From positions 1 through 5,958 of the forward strand of contig JABDJR010000115.1 in assembly GCA_013003415.1 (NCBI GenBank): 5,958 nt of DNA. Reading direction: 5' to 3'. Shown piece after piece: positions 1-5,005 of the stretch (position 1 is the stretch's first letter; every line of letters starts with the position of its first letter). The notes below the pieces were generated by a model, which worked only from the letters and a program-made list of their open reading frames with translations, had not been told where the DNA came from and searched no databases. The stretch is from Candidatus Eiseniibacteriota bacterium. GTDB lineage: Bacteria > Eisenbacteria > RBG-16-71-46 > JABDJR01. The translations under genes and the position numbers were made by a program.

Positions 1-480
1 GTAGGTGCCCGAGGCGATTTGGCGTCGGAGGGCCTTGCGGTAGGTGCGCTTGAAATGACGCAGGGACTCCGGGCCAACCCGTCGGATGCTCTTGTAGCGG
101 TTCTTCTGACTGTCGAGGGCGTCCATGCCTCGCGGTTCAATATTGGGCAGCTCCAATTCCTCACCCAGCATGGCCGCCAGTTCCTCTAGGGAAACTTCGA
201 CCTCAAGAACATGCGCCCCGGGAGCTTCACCCGCCTGACCTTCTCCGCCTTCGCCGGGCATTTGTTGACCCGGCTCACCTTCGCCTTGGCCGATACCCTT
301 GGGGTTTTCCCCAAAGCGAAAACGAGGGAGTTCCACCGCGGGTAGCGGAATGGAAATCAGCTTCTTTCCCTGACGCCCAATCAGCTCACCCTTGGTGATG
401 TACTTTCTAAGCTGTTTCTTGATACGACCACGGACGATTTGCTTGAACCGTGAGTGGTCTTGCTCGATTTTGAGAACCAC
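1..480 (-). CDS. DUF444 (YeaH/YhbH) family protein, N-terminal part, runs off left edge
   Basis: The frame reads from a GTG at 480 to the window edge as 160 open codons; the 3' end lies outside. The N-terminus (VVLKIEQDHSRFKQIVRGRI, then KKQLRKYITKGELIG) matches the start of the YeaH/YhbH family: a D-H-x-R-F-K block followed by basic helices and a beta segment (LISIPLPAVELPRFRFG). Next comes a low-complexity Gly/Glu/Gln/Pro linker at about residues 61-92, which the family also has (G-Q-G-E-G-E). A helical, basic region follows (NRYKSIRRVGPESLRHFKR). The family's von Willebrand A-like domain would be further on, beyond the edge. GTG is chosen because an AAGG lies 9 nt upstream and no ATG precedes the conserved block. 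The gene begins 11 nt after the prkA stop, so the two are almost certainly cotranscribed. In enterobacteria and Bacillus the family is genetically linked to PrkA; its biochemical role is unclear. Confidence 0.88.
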   Translation of the reverse strand, partial: MVLKIEQDHSRFKQIVRGRIKKQLRKYITKGELIGRQGKKLISIPLPAVELPRFRFGENPKGIGQGEGEPGQQMPGEGGEGQAGEAPGAHVLEVEVSLEELAAMLGEELELPNIEPRGMDALDSQKNRYKSIRRVGPESLRHFKRTYRKALRRQIASGTY

Positions 481-491
481 GAACCACCGCC

Positions 492-1652
492 TTAACTGTT
501 GGCGTCGCCGCGAGCAAAGATCGATGCGACGTAGTTCAGAACATCGGTTGCGGACTCTTCGTCGTAGCCGTAGTTCTTAATAAGACGGCTCTTCACGATG
601 TCGATCTTCTCCTGAGTGGCCTGATCGACAACGCTCGAGACGAGAGTTGTGAGCTTGATCGTGTCTTTCTGATCCTCAAACAGCTTCAGTTCAAGAGCGC
701 GCTGCAATCGGGAGTTCATTTTGTAGTTGAAGGTCTTACCTTCAATGGCCAATGCGCCGATGTAGTTCATGATTTCCCGTCGGAAATCGTCTTTGCGGCT
801 CTCGGGAATGTCAATTTTGTCTTCAATCGAACGCATCAATCGCTCGTCGGGCTCTTCGTCGCGTCCCGTATAGGGATTCCGCACCCGCTCTTTCTGGGTG
901 TAGGCCTTGACGTTGTCGATGTAGTTCGAACAGAGCTTGGAGACAGCTTCTTCATCGGCAGAAATGGCACGCTGAACCTCGTTCTTCACGATGTTTTCGT
1001 ACTCTTCTTTAACGACACCCAACAACTCGCGGTAGCGTTGACGTTTTTCTTCGTCGTCGATCAAGGAGTGATGCTTAAGACCCGACTCCAGCTCATTCAA
1101 TACCATGAACGGATTGATGGAGTTTCGACTACCGTTCTCACTGACCAGGGCGTTGGAGATCTTGTCCTGGATATAGCGAGGGGAAATACCGTCCATGCCT
1201 TCGCGTGTACTCTCTTTGCGAAGCTCTCGCACGTTGTCGTCGGTGTAACCGGGCAGGGACTTGCCATCGTAGAGCTTCAGTTTCTGAAGTAGGGTCAGTT
1301 CTGCTTTTTTAGGTTCTTCCAGGCGAGTAAGAATGGCCCACATGGCGGCCATTTCCACCGTATGCGGGGCGATATGCTTGCCGCGAATCTTGTTGGAGTT
1401 GTAGTCCTTGAGATAGATCTTAATTTCTTCCGTCAGCTTCGTGATGTAAGGCACGTCAATCTTGACGGTACGATCTCTCAAGGCCTCCATGTATTCGTTC
1501 TTTTGAAGTTTTCGATACTCGGGTTCGTTGGTGTGCCCAAGAATGACTTCATCGATGTCGGTCTGGGCGAATTTCTTAGGTTTGATGCGGTGCTCTTGAG
1601 AGGCACCCAAAAGGTCGTAGAGGAAGGCCACATCGAGCTTCAGAACTTCCAC
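492..1652 (-). CDS. prkA: PrkA serine protein kinase, C-terminal part (downstream of a frame break)
   Basis: This 386-codon frame ends with TAA at 492-494 and carries the distal part of the AAA+ core and the kinase-like C-terminal domain of PrkA (YeaG). Numbered from the nominal GTG at 1652, recognisable family blocks are IDEVILGHTNEPEY (33-46, with the sensor-like Asn), EALRDRTVKIDVPY (56-69), EEIKIY (75-80), LYDGKSL (127-133) and EGMDGISPRY (151-160). These align in order with E. coli YeaG. The GTG has no good Shine-Dalgarno and sits inside a conserved block. The open frame continues upstream as G-L-I-E-F-V, which is exactly what should follow the A-N-R ending the other fragment. It is therefore best read as the second half of one gene and not as an independent gene. 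Codons and conservation look intact throughout, which argues against old decay. Confidence 0.9.
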   Translation of the reverse strand: MEVLKLDVAFLYDLLGASQEHRIKPKKFAQTDIDEVILGHTNEPEYRKLQKNEYMEALRDRTVKIDVPYITKLTEEIKIYLKDYNSNKIRGKHIAPHTVEMAAMWAILTRLEEPKKAELTLLQKLKLYDGKSLPGYTDDNVRELRKESTREGMDGISPRYIQDKISNALVSENGSRNSINPFMVLNELESGLKHHSLIDDEEKRQRYRELLGVVKEEYENIVKNEVQRAISADEEAVSKLCSNYIDNVKAYTQKERVRNPYTGRDEEPDERLMRSIEDKIDIPESRKDDFRREIMNYIGALAIEGKTFNYKMNSRLQRALELKLFEDQKDTIKLTTLVSSVVDQATQEKIDIVKSRLIKNYGYDEESATDVLNYVASIFARGDANS

Positions 1653-1660
1653 AAACTCGA

Positions 1661-1670
1661 TCAGTCCCGG
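1661..1670 (-). other. prkA: Apparent one-base deletion/frameshift inside prkA
   Basis: On the minus strand the sequence reads GCC AAC CGG GAC TGA, giving A-N-R-D-stop. Adding one G to the GGG run gives GCC AAC CGG GGA CTG ATC GAG TTT GTG GAA, i.e. A-N-R-G-L-I-E-F-V-E. That is the expected conserved PrkA block (E. coli YeaG has A-N-Q-G-I-M-E-F-V-E) and it joins both long frames. The break is therefore a single missing G at about 1665-1670. A sequencing or assembly error in a G run, or a very recent mutation, fits best. No canonical X-XXY-YYZ slippery heptamer is present in the zero frame, so programmed frameshifting has no support. Confidence 0.88.
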
Positions 1671-2533
1671 TTGGCGATGTTGAACTCGCCGTCAAAGTTA
1701 AACGCTCGGGGATCGGACTCGGAGCCAAACTCGGCGATCTTTCGGTAGTTGATGTCGCCGGTAAGCTCGGTGGAGTCTTGGTTCTTCTCGTCTTTAGGCT
1801 GGAAGGTACCGATGCCCACACGGTCTTTCTCGGACAGGAGCAAGCGACGAACCCGCACATGGTTTAGGACCTGAGTCCAGTCGCCGTTGTACTTTCGCTC
1901 AAGCTCTTCAAAACGGTGACGGCAGAACGGATCGAGCTCTCCTTCAACATGAATCTGCTTGTCATAGCTGAGGTTCTTGTTGATGGGCTCAAGGAATTCT
2001 TCGCGCACGTGCAAAGGCACGAGGCGGAGGGGATCTTCGTTCATAGGGCAGTTAATGTGGTGGCCGTGCTCTTCATCAATCCAAGAGAACGTGTAGAGGC
2101 GTCCTTCAGGCTTCCGCGAATAGGTTTCTAAACCCTTCTTGAGTAGTCGAGCGATGGTGCTTTTAGAAGATCCTACCGGGCCGTGAAGCAAAATAACCCG
2201 GCGTTCGGTTCCGTAGCGATGGGCCGCCGACTTGAAGACGCTCACGAGTTTCATCAGGGGAAGGTCAAGACCATAGACAGCATCTTTGCCGCCTCCGTCC
2301 GGATCATCGAAGAACTTGAAGCGGACAATTCGTTTCTTGGAATCGATGTACTCATCGGTTCCGTAGCCAAGAATCATGTCGTAGAGCCGTTGGTAGGCGC
2401 TGCGAGCAACGTCCGGACTCTCCGTGACAATGTCAACGTAGTCCTGGAACGATCCTTCCCATTTCAGCTCGCGAAAAGCTTCTTGGTCCTGAAGTCTTGC
2501 CAAAGCGGATTTAACATTAATATGGGACGCCAT
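1661..2533 (-). CDS. prkA: PrkA serine protein kinase, N-terminal part (ends at a premature stop)
   Basis: This is the N-terminal half of an AAA+ protein of the PrkA/YeaG family, a cytoplasmic Ser/Thr protein kinase acting in starvation and stress responses. Numbered from the ATG at 2533, the Walker A motif G-P-V-G-S-S-K-S-T lies at residues 118-126. The PrkA block with E-K-N-Q-D and D-I-N-Y-R-K-I-A-E lies at about 249-268, and the frame ends at E-F-N-I-A-N-R-D before TGA at 1661-1663. The start is ATG 2533: AAGGAG at 2540-2545 is 6 nt away, whereas an in-frame TTG two codons upstream would abut the Shine-Dalgarno with no spacer. After correcting the break, the whole gene (492-2533) would encode about 680 residues, close to the 630-690 usual for the family. 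It is the first gene of the prkA-yhbH operon and has a structured leader (see the hairpin entry). Confidence 0.92.
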   Translation of the reverse strand: MASHINVKSALARLQDQEAFRELKWEGSFQDYVDIVTESPDVARSAYQRLYDMILGYGTDEYIDSKKRIVRFKFFDDPDGGGKDAVYGLDLPLMKLVSVFKSAAHRYGTERRVILLHGPVGSSKSTIARLLKKGLETYSRKPEGRLYTFSWIDEEHGHHINCPMNEDPLRLVPLHVREEFLEPINKNLSYDKQIHVEGELDPFCRHRFEELERKYNGDWTQVLNHVRVRRLLLSEKDRVGIGTFQPKDEKNQDSTELTGDINYRKIAEFGSESDPRAFNFDGEFNIANRD

Positions 2534-2539
2534 CTTCAA

Positions 2540-2545
2540 CTCCTT
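2540..2545 (-). promoter_or_regulatory. Ribosome binding site of prkA
   Basis: The minus strand reads AAGGAG-TTGAAG-ATG. The 6-nt spacer to ATG 2533 is near ideal and excludes the in-frame TTG at 2539 as the start. Confidence 0.8.
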
Positions 2546-2548
2546 GCG

Positions 2549-2566
2549 GACGCAGTTCTCTGCGTC
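2549..2566 (-). promoter_or_regulatory. Perfect 7-bp hairpin in the prkA leader, 3 nt upstream of the Shine-Dalgarno
   Basis: On the minus strand GACGCAG-AGAA-CTGCGTC forms a perfect 7-bp, GC-rich stem with a 4-nt loop. Only CGC separates it from the AAGGAG of prkA. Further upstream in the leader lie CCCC/GGGG arms around a 6-nt loop (2575-2588) and a perfect dyad CGCTGA-ag-TCAGCG (2592-2605). The position suggests a role in translation initiation or mRNA stability, but that is inference. It contains no U tract, so it does not look like a terminator. Confidence 0.55.
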
Positions 2567-2702
2567 GAATCGGCCCCCTAAAATGGGGAACCGCTGAAGT
2601 CAGCGCTAGGTGGGGCAAGGGAGTCTAGACCTTATTGAGGATCCCTCTTAAGTTCCGCTCCGATGGGCTAACTATCCCAATGCCCTCCCGCGCCAGCCCA
2701 CT

Positions 2703-2918
2703 TCACACGGCCTGATATCCCAAATACCCTTGAGCCAAGGGCGAGATTCCAAGCTCCATCCCGTCCATCAAGTTTTCGGCCAAGACGCGAAAGTTCTCCA
2801 GCCTTCCACGGCAAAACTTCACTTTGAACGGATCTAAATCACTAAATCCCCTGTAAAAATCAAGGTAGACTGGTTTTGGCGCTTCGACAAGGGAACGGTC
2901 AAAAACCGCCAGCTTCTC
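2703..2918 (-). pseudogene. Coding-like open frame without a usable start; possible gene remnant
   Basis: Between a TAA at 2919-2921 and a TGA at 2703-2705 there are 71 open codons that read like protein: near the start V-Y-L-D-F-Y-R-G-F, then L-D-P-F-K-V-K-F, and at the end G-I-S-P-L-A-Q-G-Y-L-G-Y-Q. No ATG or TTG lies in the first half. The first GTG (2822) would give 39 residues and has no Shine-Dalgarno; a CTG at 2912 would be non-standard. I do not recognise a family. It could be the 3' remnant of a lost gene, a small protein with an unusual start, or chance, since one plus-strand frame is also open over about 130 bases. The reading frame runs toward prkA and ends about 170 nt before it. 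Confidence 0.25.
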
Positions 2919-2933
2919 TTAAGATTTGTCGAA
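2883..2933. repeat. 8-bp inverted repeat overlapping a candidate -35 box
   Basis: TTCGACAA (2883-2890) and TTGTCGAA (2926-2933) are perfect inverted copies, 43 bp apart start to start, i.e. about four helical turns. The right arm covers the putative -35 box of the lipoprotein promoter. A smaller dyad CGGT-caaaa-ACCG (2896-2908) lies between them. It may be an operator pair, or chance. Confidence 0.4.
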
Positions 2934-2953
2934 ATTGACCAAGATGGTATTCT
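2926..2953 (+). promoter_or_regulatory. Candidate extended -10 promoter for the lipoprotein gene
   Basis: TTGTCG (2926-2931), a 16-nt spacer, then TATTCT (2948-2953) preceded by TGg (2945-2947), an extended -10 element. This would start transcription roughly 40 nt before the GTG at 3003. A closer TATAAT match at 2985-2990 is too near the ribosome binding site to be the promoter. Confidence 0.35.
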
Positions 2954-3002
2954 TATGTGAGCCGCATTCCGATCAGGGAAAATCTATAATTCAGGAGAGT
3001 TT

Positions 3003-3482
3003 GTGTTGAAGTTTCGAACCCAAGTAATTTGTCTGTCGGCAGTTGTCGCTTTTGGCCTATCGGGGTGTAGCAAAAGTGAGACGGCAGAATCTGATCCACC
3101 TGCAGAAGATGTCGCCAACGACATGGCGGCCGACATCCAAGAGCAAAATACGCCTGAGAAGTTTGCTGAAGATCAAAGTCAGTTCAAGCAGGAGCCTACT
3201 CAGAGCTCCGGGTACGTCGTGGAATACGATCCTAACGCGACCTACACCCAAGACGACCTGCCCGCTGGTGGGAACTTTCTCAAGCTCAACCTGACAAACA
3301 TGGACGAGGCAACCGTCAACAAAGTCATCCATCGTCTCAAAACGGAAAAACCGACTTGCGGCGATCATGGACCTGAGGTCATCGAGCAGGTGATGGCCAC
3401 GCGCCCGGGTTGTTCGAGCAGTTTGATCAATGCGCGAAATATCATTCGGGAAGAAAGAATGAAAGCTCGCTCAGGAATGTAG
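3003..3482 (+). CDS. Small lipoprotein with C-terminal two-cysteine helical segment, function unknown
   Basis: This 159-residue precursor has a lipoprotein signal: a basic N-terminus (MLKFRT), a hydrophobic stretch, and the lipobox L-S-G-C with Cys22 as the lipidation site. Ser-Lys follows, so there is no Asp at +2 retaining it in the inner membrane; outer-membrane localisation is likely by enterobacterial rules. Residues 23-85 are acidic, Gln/Asp/Glu-rich and probably disordered. Residues 91-159 look folded: N-L-T-N-M-D-E-A-T-V-N-K-V-I-H-R-L-K, then T-C-G-D-H-G (Cys119), M-A-T-R-P-G-C-S-S-S (Cys137), then a basic helix. The spacing resembles small Cys segments (L-T-x-E-Q ... C-x-C-G ... C-x-x-S) that I recall beside thioredoxin-like domains, but this is a memory-based resemblance. 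The start is GTG 3003, with AGGAG 5 nt upstream; TTG 3006 is an alternative. No partner gene is adjacent on this strand. Confidence 0.8.
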   Translation: MLKFRTQVICLSAVVAFGLSGCSKSETAESDPPAEDVANDMAADIQEQNTPEKFAEDQSQFKQEPTQSSGYVVEYDPNATYTQDDLPAGGNFLKLNLTNMDEATVNKVIHRLKTEKPTCGDHGPEVIEQVMATRPGCSSSLINARNIIREERMKARSGM

Positions 3483-3508
3483 CTCGCCTTGGTGGATGCT
3501 TAAGTCCT

Positions 3509-3551
3509 GAGTATTCAGACTGAGTGAGTACTTAGACTGAGTAGTTGAACT
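3509..3551. repeat. Three imperfect 13-bp direct repeats between convergent genes
   Basis: GAGTATTCAGACT (3509-3521), GAGTACTTAGACT (3526-3538) and GAGTAGTTGAACT (3539-3551) share GAGTAnTTnrACT. The last two are contiguous and the first is separated from them by GAGT. They lie between the stop codons of two convergent genes. No transcription terminator with a T tract is visible there. Confidence 0.6.
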
Positions 3552-3555
3552 GGGG

Positions 3556-3969
3556 CTAGTTTCCTAGAGGACAGGAAATCTGAAGCATGACGCCGACCTT
3601 CTTGGGGTCAGTGCTTACATCGAGCCAAAGGCAAGTACCGTCTTCTCTTTCAATGCGCATGTTCTCTAGAACCGAGTCGACAGAGCGAACGAGGTGATCG
3701 GCGGTGAGAATCAGAGCGCCCGCAAAGGAGATGCTCTGGGCAACACTTTGAATCGAGGTTTTCGATTTCTGCTCTCGAGCTTCGAAGATGGGTGCAACCG
3801 GAGCCGGGGAGGCTTGGACCAAGAGTTGGGGGCCAGGCTTGTTCAGGCTCGCGATAGCCGGGGACTGGAGTTCGGGTGCTGCGGAAGTTGCGGCTGCGAC
3901 GACGCAAAGGCCAAAAGTACAAAGGCATAGTGCTTTTAGAAGCGGTGTTGCCAAACGCCTTAGATGCAT
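3556..3969 (-). CDS. Small exported protein, function unknown
   Basis: This is a 137-residue protein with a Sec-type signal peptide: M-H-L-R-R, a hydrophobic core at about residues 9-27, and a likely cleavage site after A-T-S-A-A near residue 31. There is no lipobox. A Pro/Ala/Ser-rich linker (about 32-65) leads to a C-terminal region of about 70 residues with a hydrophobic helix (S-I-S-F-A-G-A-L-I-L-T-A) and two cysteines, Cys113 (G-T-C-L-W-L-D-V) and Cys133 (I-S-C-P-L-G-N), which could form a disulfide in the periplasm. I do not recognise a family. The start is ATG 3969: AAGGA at 3976-3980 leaves a 6-nt spacer, whereas an in-frame TTG at 3975 would abut it. It is preceded by its own candidate promoter and by the terminator of the rhodanese gene, so it is probably monocistronic. 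Confidence 0.72.
   Translation of the reverse strand: MHLRRLATPLLKALCLCTFGLCVVAAATSAAPELQSPAIASLNKPGPQLLVQASPAPVAPIFEAREQKSKTSIQSVAQSISFAGALILTADHLVRSVDSVLENMRIEREDGTCLWLDVSTDPKKVGVMLQISCPLGN
3560..3578. repeat. Short inverted repeat next to the stop codon of the exported-protein gene
   Basis: TTTCCT (3560-3565) and AGGAAA (3573-3578) form a 6-bp stem with a 7-nt loop just inside the 3' end of the minus-strand gene. No T tract follows on either strand, so it is at best a weak 3'-end hairpin. Confidence 0.3.
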
Positions 3970-4000
3970 AATCAATCCTTCTGCTTAGCCCTAATCCTTA

Positions 4001-4009
4001 AGTATAGCA
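4001..4009 (-). promoter_or_regulatory. Candidate extended -10 promoter for the exported-protein gene
   Basis: The minus strand reads TGC-TATACT, an extended -10 box matching TATAAT at five of six bases, about 30 nt upstream of the start ATG. No good -35 lies at 16-18 nt, which is tolerable for an extended -10 element. Confidence 0.4.
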
Positions 4010-4039
4010 CAAGATAAAGGTTATCCCGCCAACTTAGCC

Positions 4040-4064
4040 AAAAACCCTTACATCAGCGAAGGGT
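4040..4064 (-). terminator. Rho-independent terminator of the thioesterase-rhodanese operon
   Basis: On the minus strand ACCCTT (4059-4064) pairs perfectly with AAGGGT (4044-4049) across a 9-nt loop; counting the last T of the right arm, five Ts run from 4044 to 4040. The stem begins in the last codons of the rhodanese gene, and its TGA stop (4053-4055) lies in the loop. A 6-bp stem is short, so efficiency may be moderate. Confidence 0.6.
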
Positions 4065-4475
4065 GTTGCCGCTCACCGTCGGGAGCTTCGCCGCGGTCCA
4101 CCCTTGCCAGTGACCGGTGAGGTCACGAATCTTGGTGTAGCCGTTTTCACGTAAGATGCTTTCCGCGGTTTGAGCGCGGCGGCCGCTCTGGCAATGGACG
4201 ACGATCTCATCGGATTTCGCGACCCCAAGCTCGCTCAATCTTTTCCCAAGCTCCGTGTGAGGGATATTCATGGCCCCTGGAATGTGTCCCTGGGCATACT
4301 CGGCGGTGGTTCTAACGTCCAAAATGAGGGGGGCCGATCCATCTTCGATGAGTGCCGCAAGTTCTGCGCCTGTGATCGGCGTAGCCGCATCCTTGGAGCC
4401 GCAACCGGTCCCTAAGAGAGCGCCGCTCAACAAGAGAAAGGTTGTGGCAAGCAAAATAAGAATGTGTTTCATCAT
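4053..4475 (-). CDS. Rhodanese-like sulfurtransferase domain protein, membrane-anchored or periplasmic
   Basis: This is a 140-residue single-domain rhodanese. The domain covers about residues 34-132 with the usual blocks: L-I-L-D-V-R-T-x-x-E-Y-A-Q-G-H-I-P-G-A-M-N-I-P (50-72), the active-site loop H-C-Q-S-G-R-R with catalytic Cys95, and the end motif L-T-G-H-W-Q-G-W. Rhodaneses of this kind carry persulfide sulfur on the catalytic Cys; the specific acceptor cannot be told. The N-terminus has a long hydrophobic segment and then G-T-G-C (Cys25), a lipobox-like site. It lacks the usual Leu at -3, so lipidation is probable but not certain. It starts 13 nt after the thioesterase stop and is likely cotranscribed with it. 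Two adjacent ATGs (4475 and 4472) are equally possible starts; only a weak AGGCGG lies upstream, which suggests modest or coupled translation. Confidence 0.88.
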   Translation of the reverse strand: MMKHILILLATTFLLLSGALLGTGCGSKDAATPITGAELAALIEDGSAPLILDVRTTAEYAQGHIPGAMNIPHTELGKRLSELGVAKSDEIVVHCQSGRRAQTAESILRENGYTKIRDLTGHWQGWTAAKLPTVSGNTLR

Positions 4476-4488
4476 GATTGGGTACCGC

Positions 4489-4959
4489 CTAGTCCGATGA
4501 GGATGTCTTGAGGAATACTCCTAAACTGTCGAGGAGTTCCCGGGAAAACCGCTTAGGCTTTCCCTCTAAGTCGATAGGAACGTGGCTAGTGTAGCCGGTA
4601 GCAATGAGTTGTCCCGCGATGTGGATCTCGTATTCAAAGCGAATAGCGCGGGATTTGAGCTGCGAAATCCAGGCCGAGATGTCCAAGACATCATCGTAAC
4701 GGGCAGGGGCTAAGTAGCGGACATGGGACTCTGAAATAGGAAGGTAGAGGCCTTCCTTCTCTTCCATGGCCTGATAGGGGAGTCCCACCGCTCGCATGAA
4801 GTCACCGCGCATGACCTCAAACCATAGAAGGTAGTTTGCGTAGTAAGCAAAGCCCATCTTGTCGGTTTCCCCGTAGCGGACGCGGATGGTGGTGGTCACT
4901 TTGTTGCCTTCGAGCCGTACCCGTTCGGGATAGGGCTCTGGGCGATTCTGCATTGTCAT
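4489..4959 (-). CDS. YbgC-like hotdog-fold acyl-CoA thioesterase
   Basis: This is a cytoplasmic 4HBT/YbgC-family thioesterase of 156 residues, cleaving acyl-CoA thioesters; the chain preference is not visible. The diagnostic N-terminal motif is R-V-R-Y-G-E-T-D-K-M-G-F-A-Y-Y-A-N-Y at 26-43, with Asp33 as the expected catalytic residue, followed by W-F-E-V-M-R-G-D-F-M-R on the hotdog helix. The rest (S-E-S-H-V-R-Y-L-A-P-A-R-Y-D-D and I-R-F-E-Y-E-I) matches the family's beta strands. ATG 4959 is chosen. The frame is open further upstream to a GTG at 5019 and an ATG at 5007, but those starts would overlap the beginning of the divergent alaX-type gene. ATG 4953 is also possible. None of these starts has a strong Shine-Dalgarno. 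YbgC itself is known from the tol-pal cluster, but no tol genes are here, so the symbol ybgC is not assigned. Confidence 0.88.
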   Translation of the reverse strand: MTMQNRPEPYPERVRLEGNKVTTTIRVRYGETDKMGFAYYANYLLWFEVMRGDFMRAVGLPYQAMEEKEGLYLPISESHVRYLAPARYDDVLDISAWISQLKSRAIRFEYEIHIAGQLIATGYTSHVPIDLEGKPKRFSRELLDSLGVFLKTSSSD

Positions 4960-5005
4960 TTCGCGTATACTCACGTCACTTTGTGCAAAAAGGGAAAGGA
5001 CGGTC
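4960..5005. promoter_or_regulatory. Short divergent control region between thioesterase and AlaX genes
   Basis: Only 46 bp separate the two chosen starts. On the plus strand TATACT (4966-4971) could be a -10 box for the editing-protein gene, without a clear -35. AAAGGA (4995-5000) is that gene's ribosome binding site, 5 nt before ATG 5006. No equally good box is visible for the thioesterase, whose promoter may lie inside the editing-protein coding sequence. Confidence 0.35.

Larger units (their letters stand above)
2606..2992. other. Intergenic gap between divergent prkA and lipoprotein gene
   Basis: No gene with a credible start and ribosome binding site was found in these roughly 390 bases. 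Contents seen: a dyad GGG-cTAacTAt-CCC at 2665-2678; an open minus-strand frame without a standard start (2703-2918, listed separately); an inverted repeat at 2883-2933; and a candidate plus-strand promoter at 2926-2953. The prkA promoter must lie somewhere here on the minus strand, but I could not place convincing -35/-10 or -24/-12 boxes. Confidence 0.5.

Noticed and set aside
1650..1675. Programmed -1 frameshifting within prkA
   Set aside because: No slippery heptamer lies in the zero frame and no obvious downstream structure was seen; a missing base is simpler.
1038..1748. Plus-strand open frames of 84 and 128 codons opposite prkA
   Set aside because: They lie antisense to strongly conserved PrkA blocks, show no family resemblance and lack ribosome binding sites.
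2183..2581. 132-codon plus-strand frame opposite the prkA start
   Set aside because: It is the reverse-strand shadow of the Walker A and N-terminal region of PrkA and has no Shine-Dalgarno.
2629..2648. AGGGA/TCCCT arms as a terminator or operator
   Set aside because: The arms are only five bases long with a loop of around ten or more bases and no T tract; likely chance.
2684..2703. Sigma-54-like sequence upstream of prkA (minus strand TGGCGC...GGC)
   Set aside because: The GG and GC are nine bases apart instead of the required ten and the flanking bases match poorly, even though sigma-54 control of the enterobacterial homologs made it tempting.
2985..2990. Perfect TATAAT before the lipoprotein gene
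   Set aside because: Transcription would start within the ribosome binding site, leaving almost no leader, and no -35 is present at the right distance.
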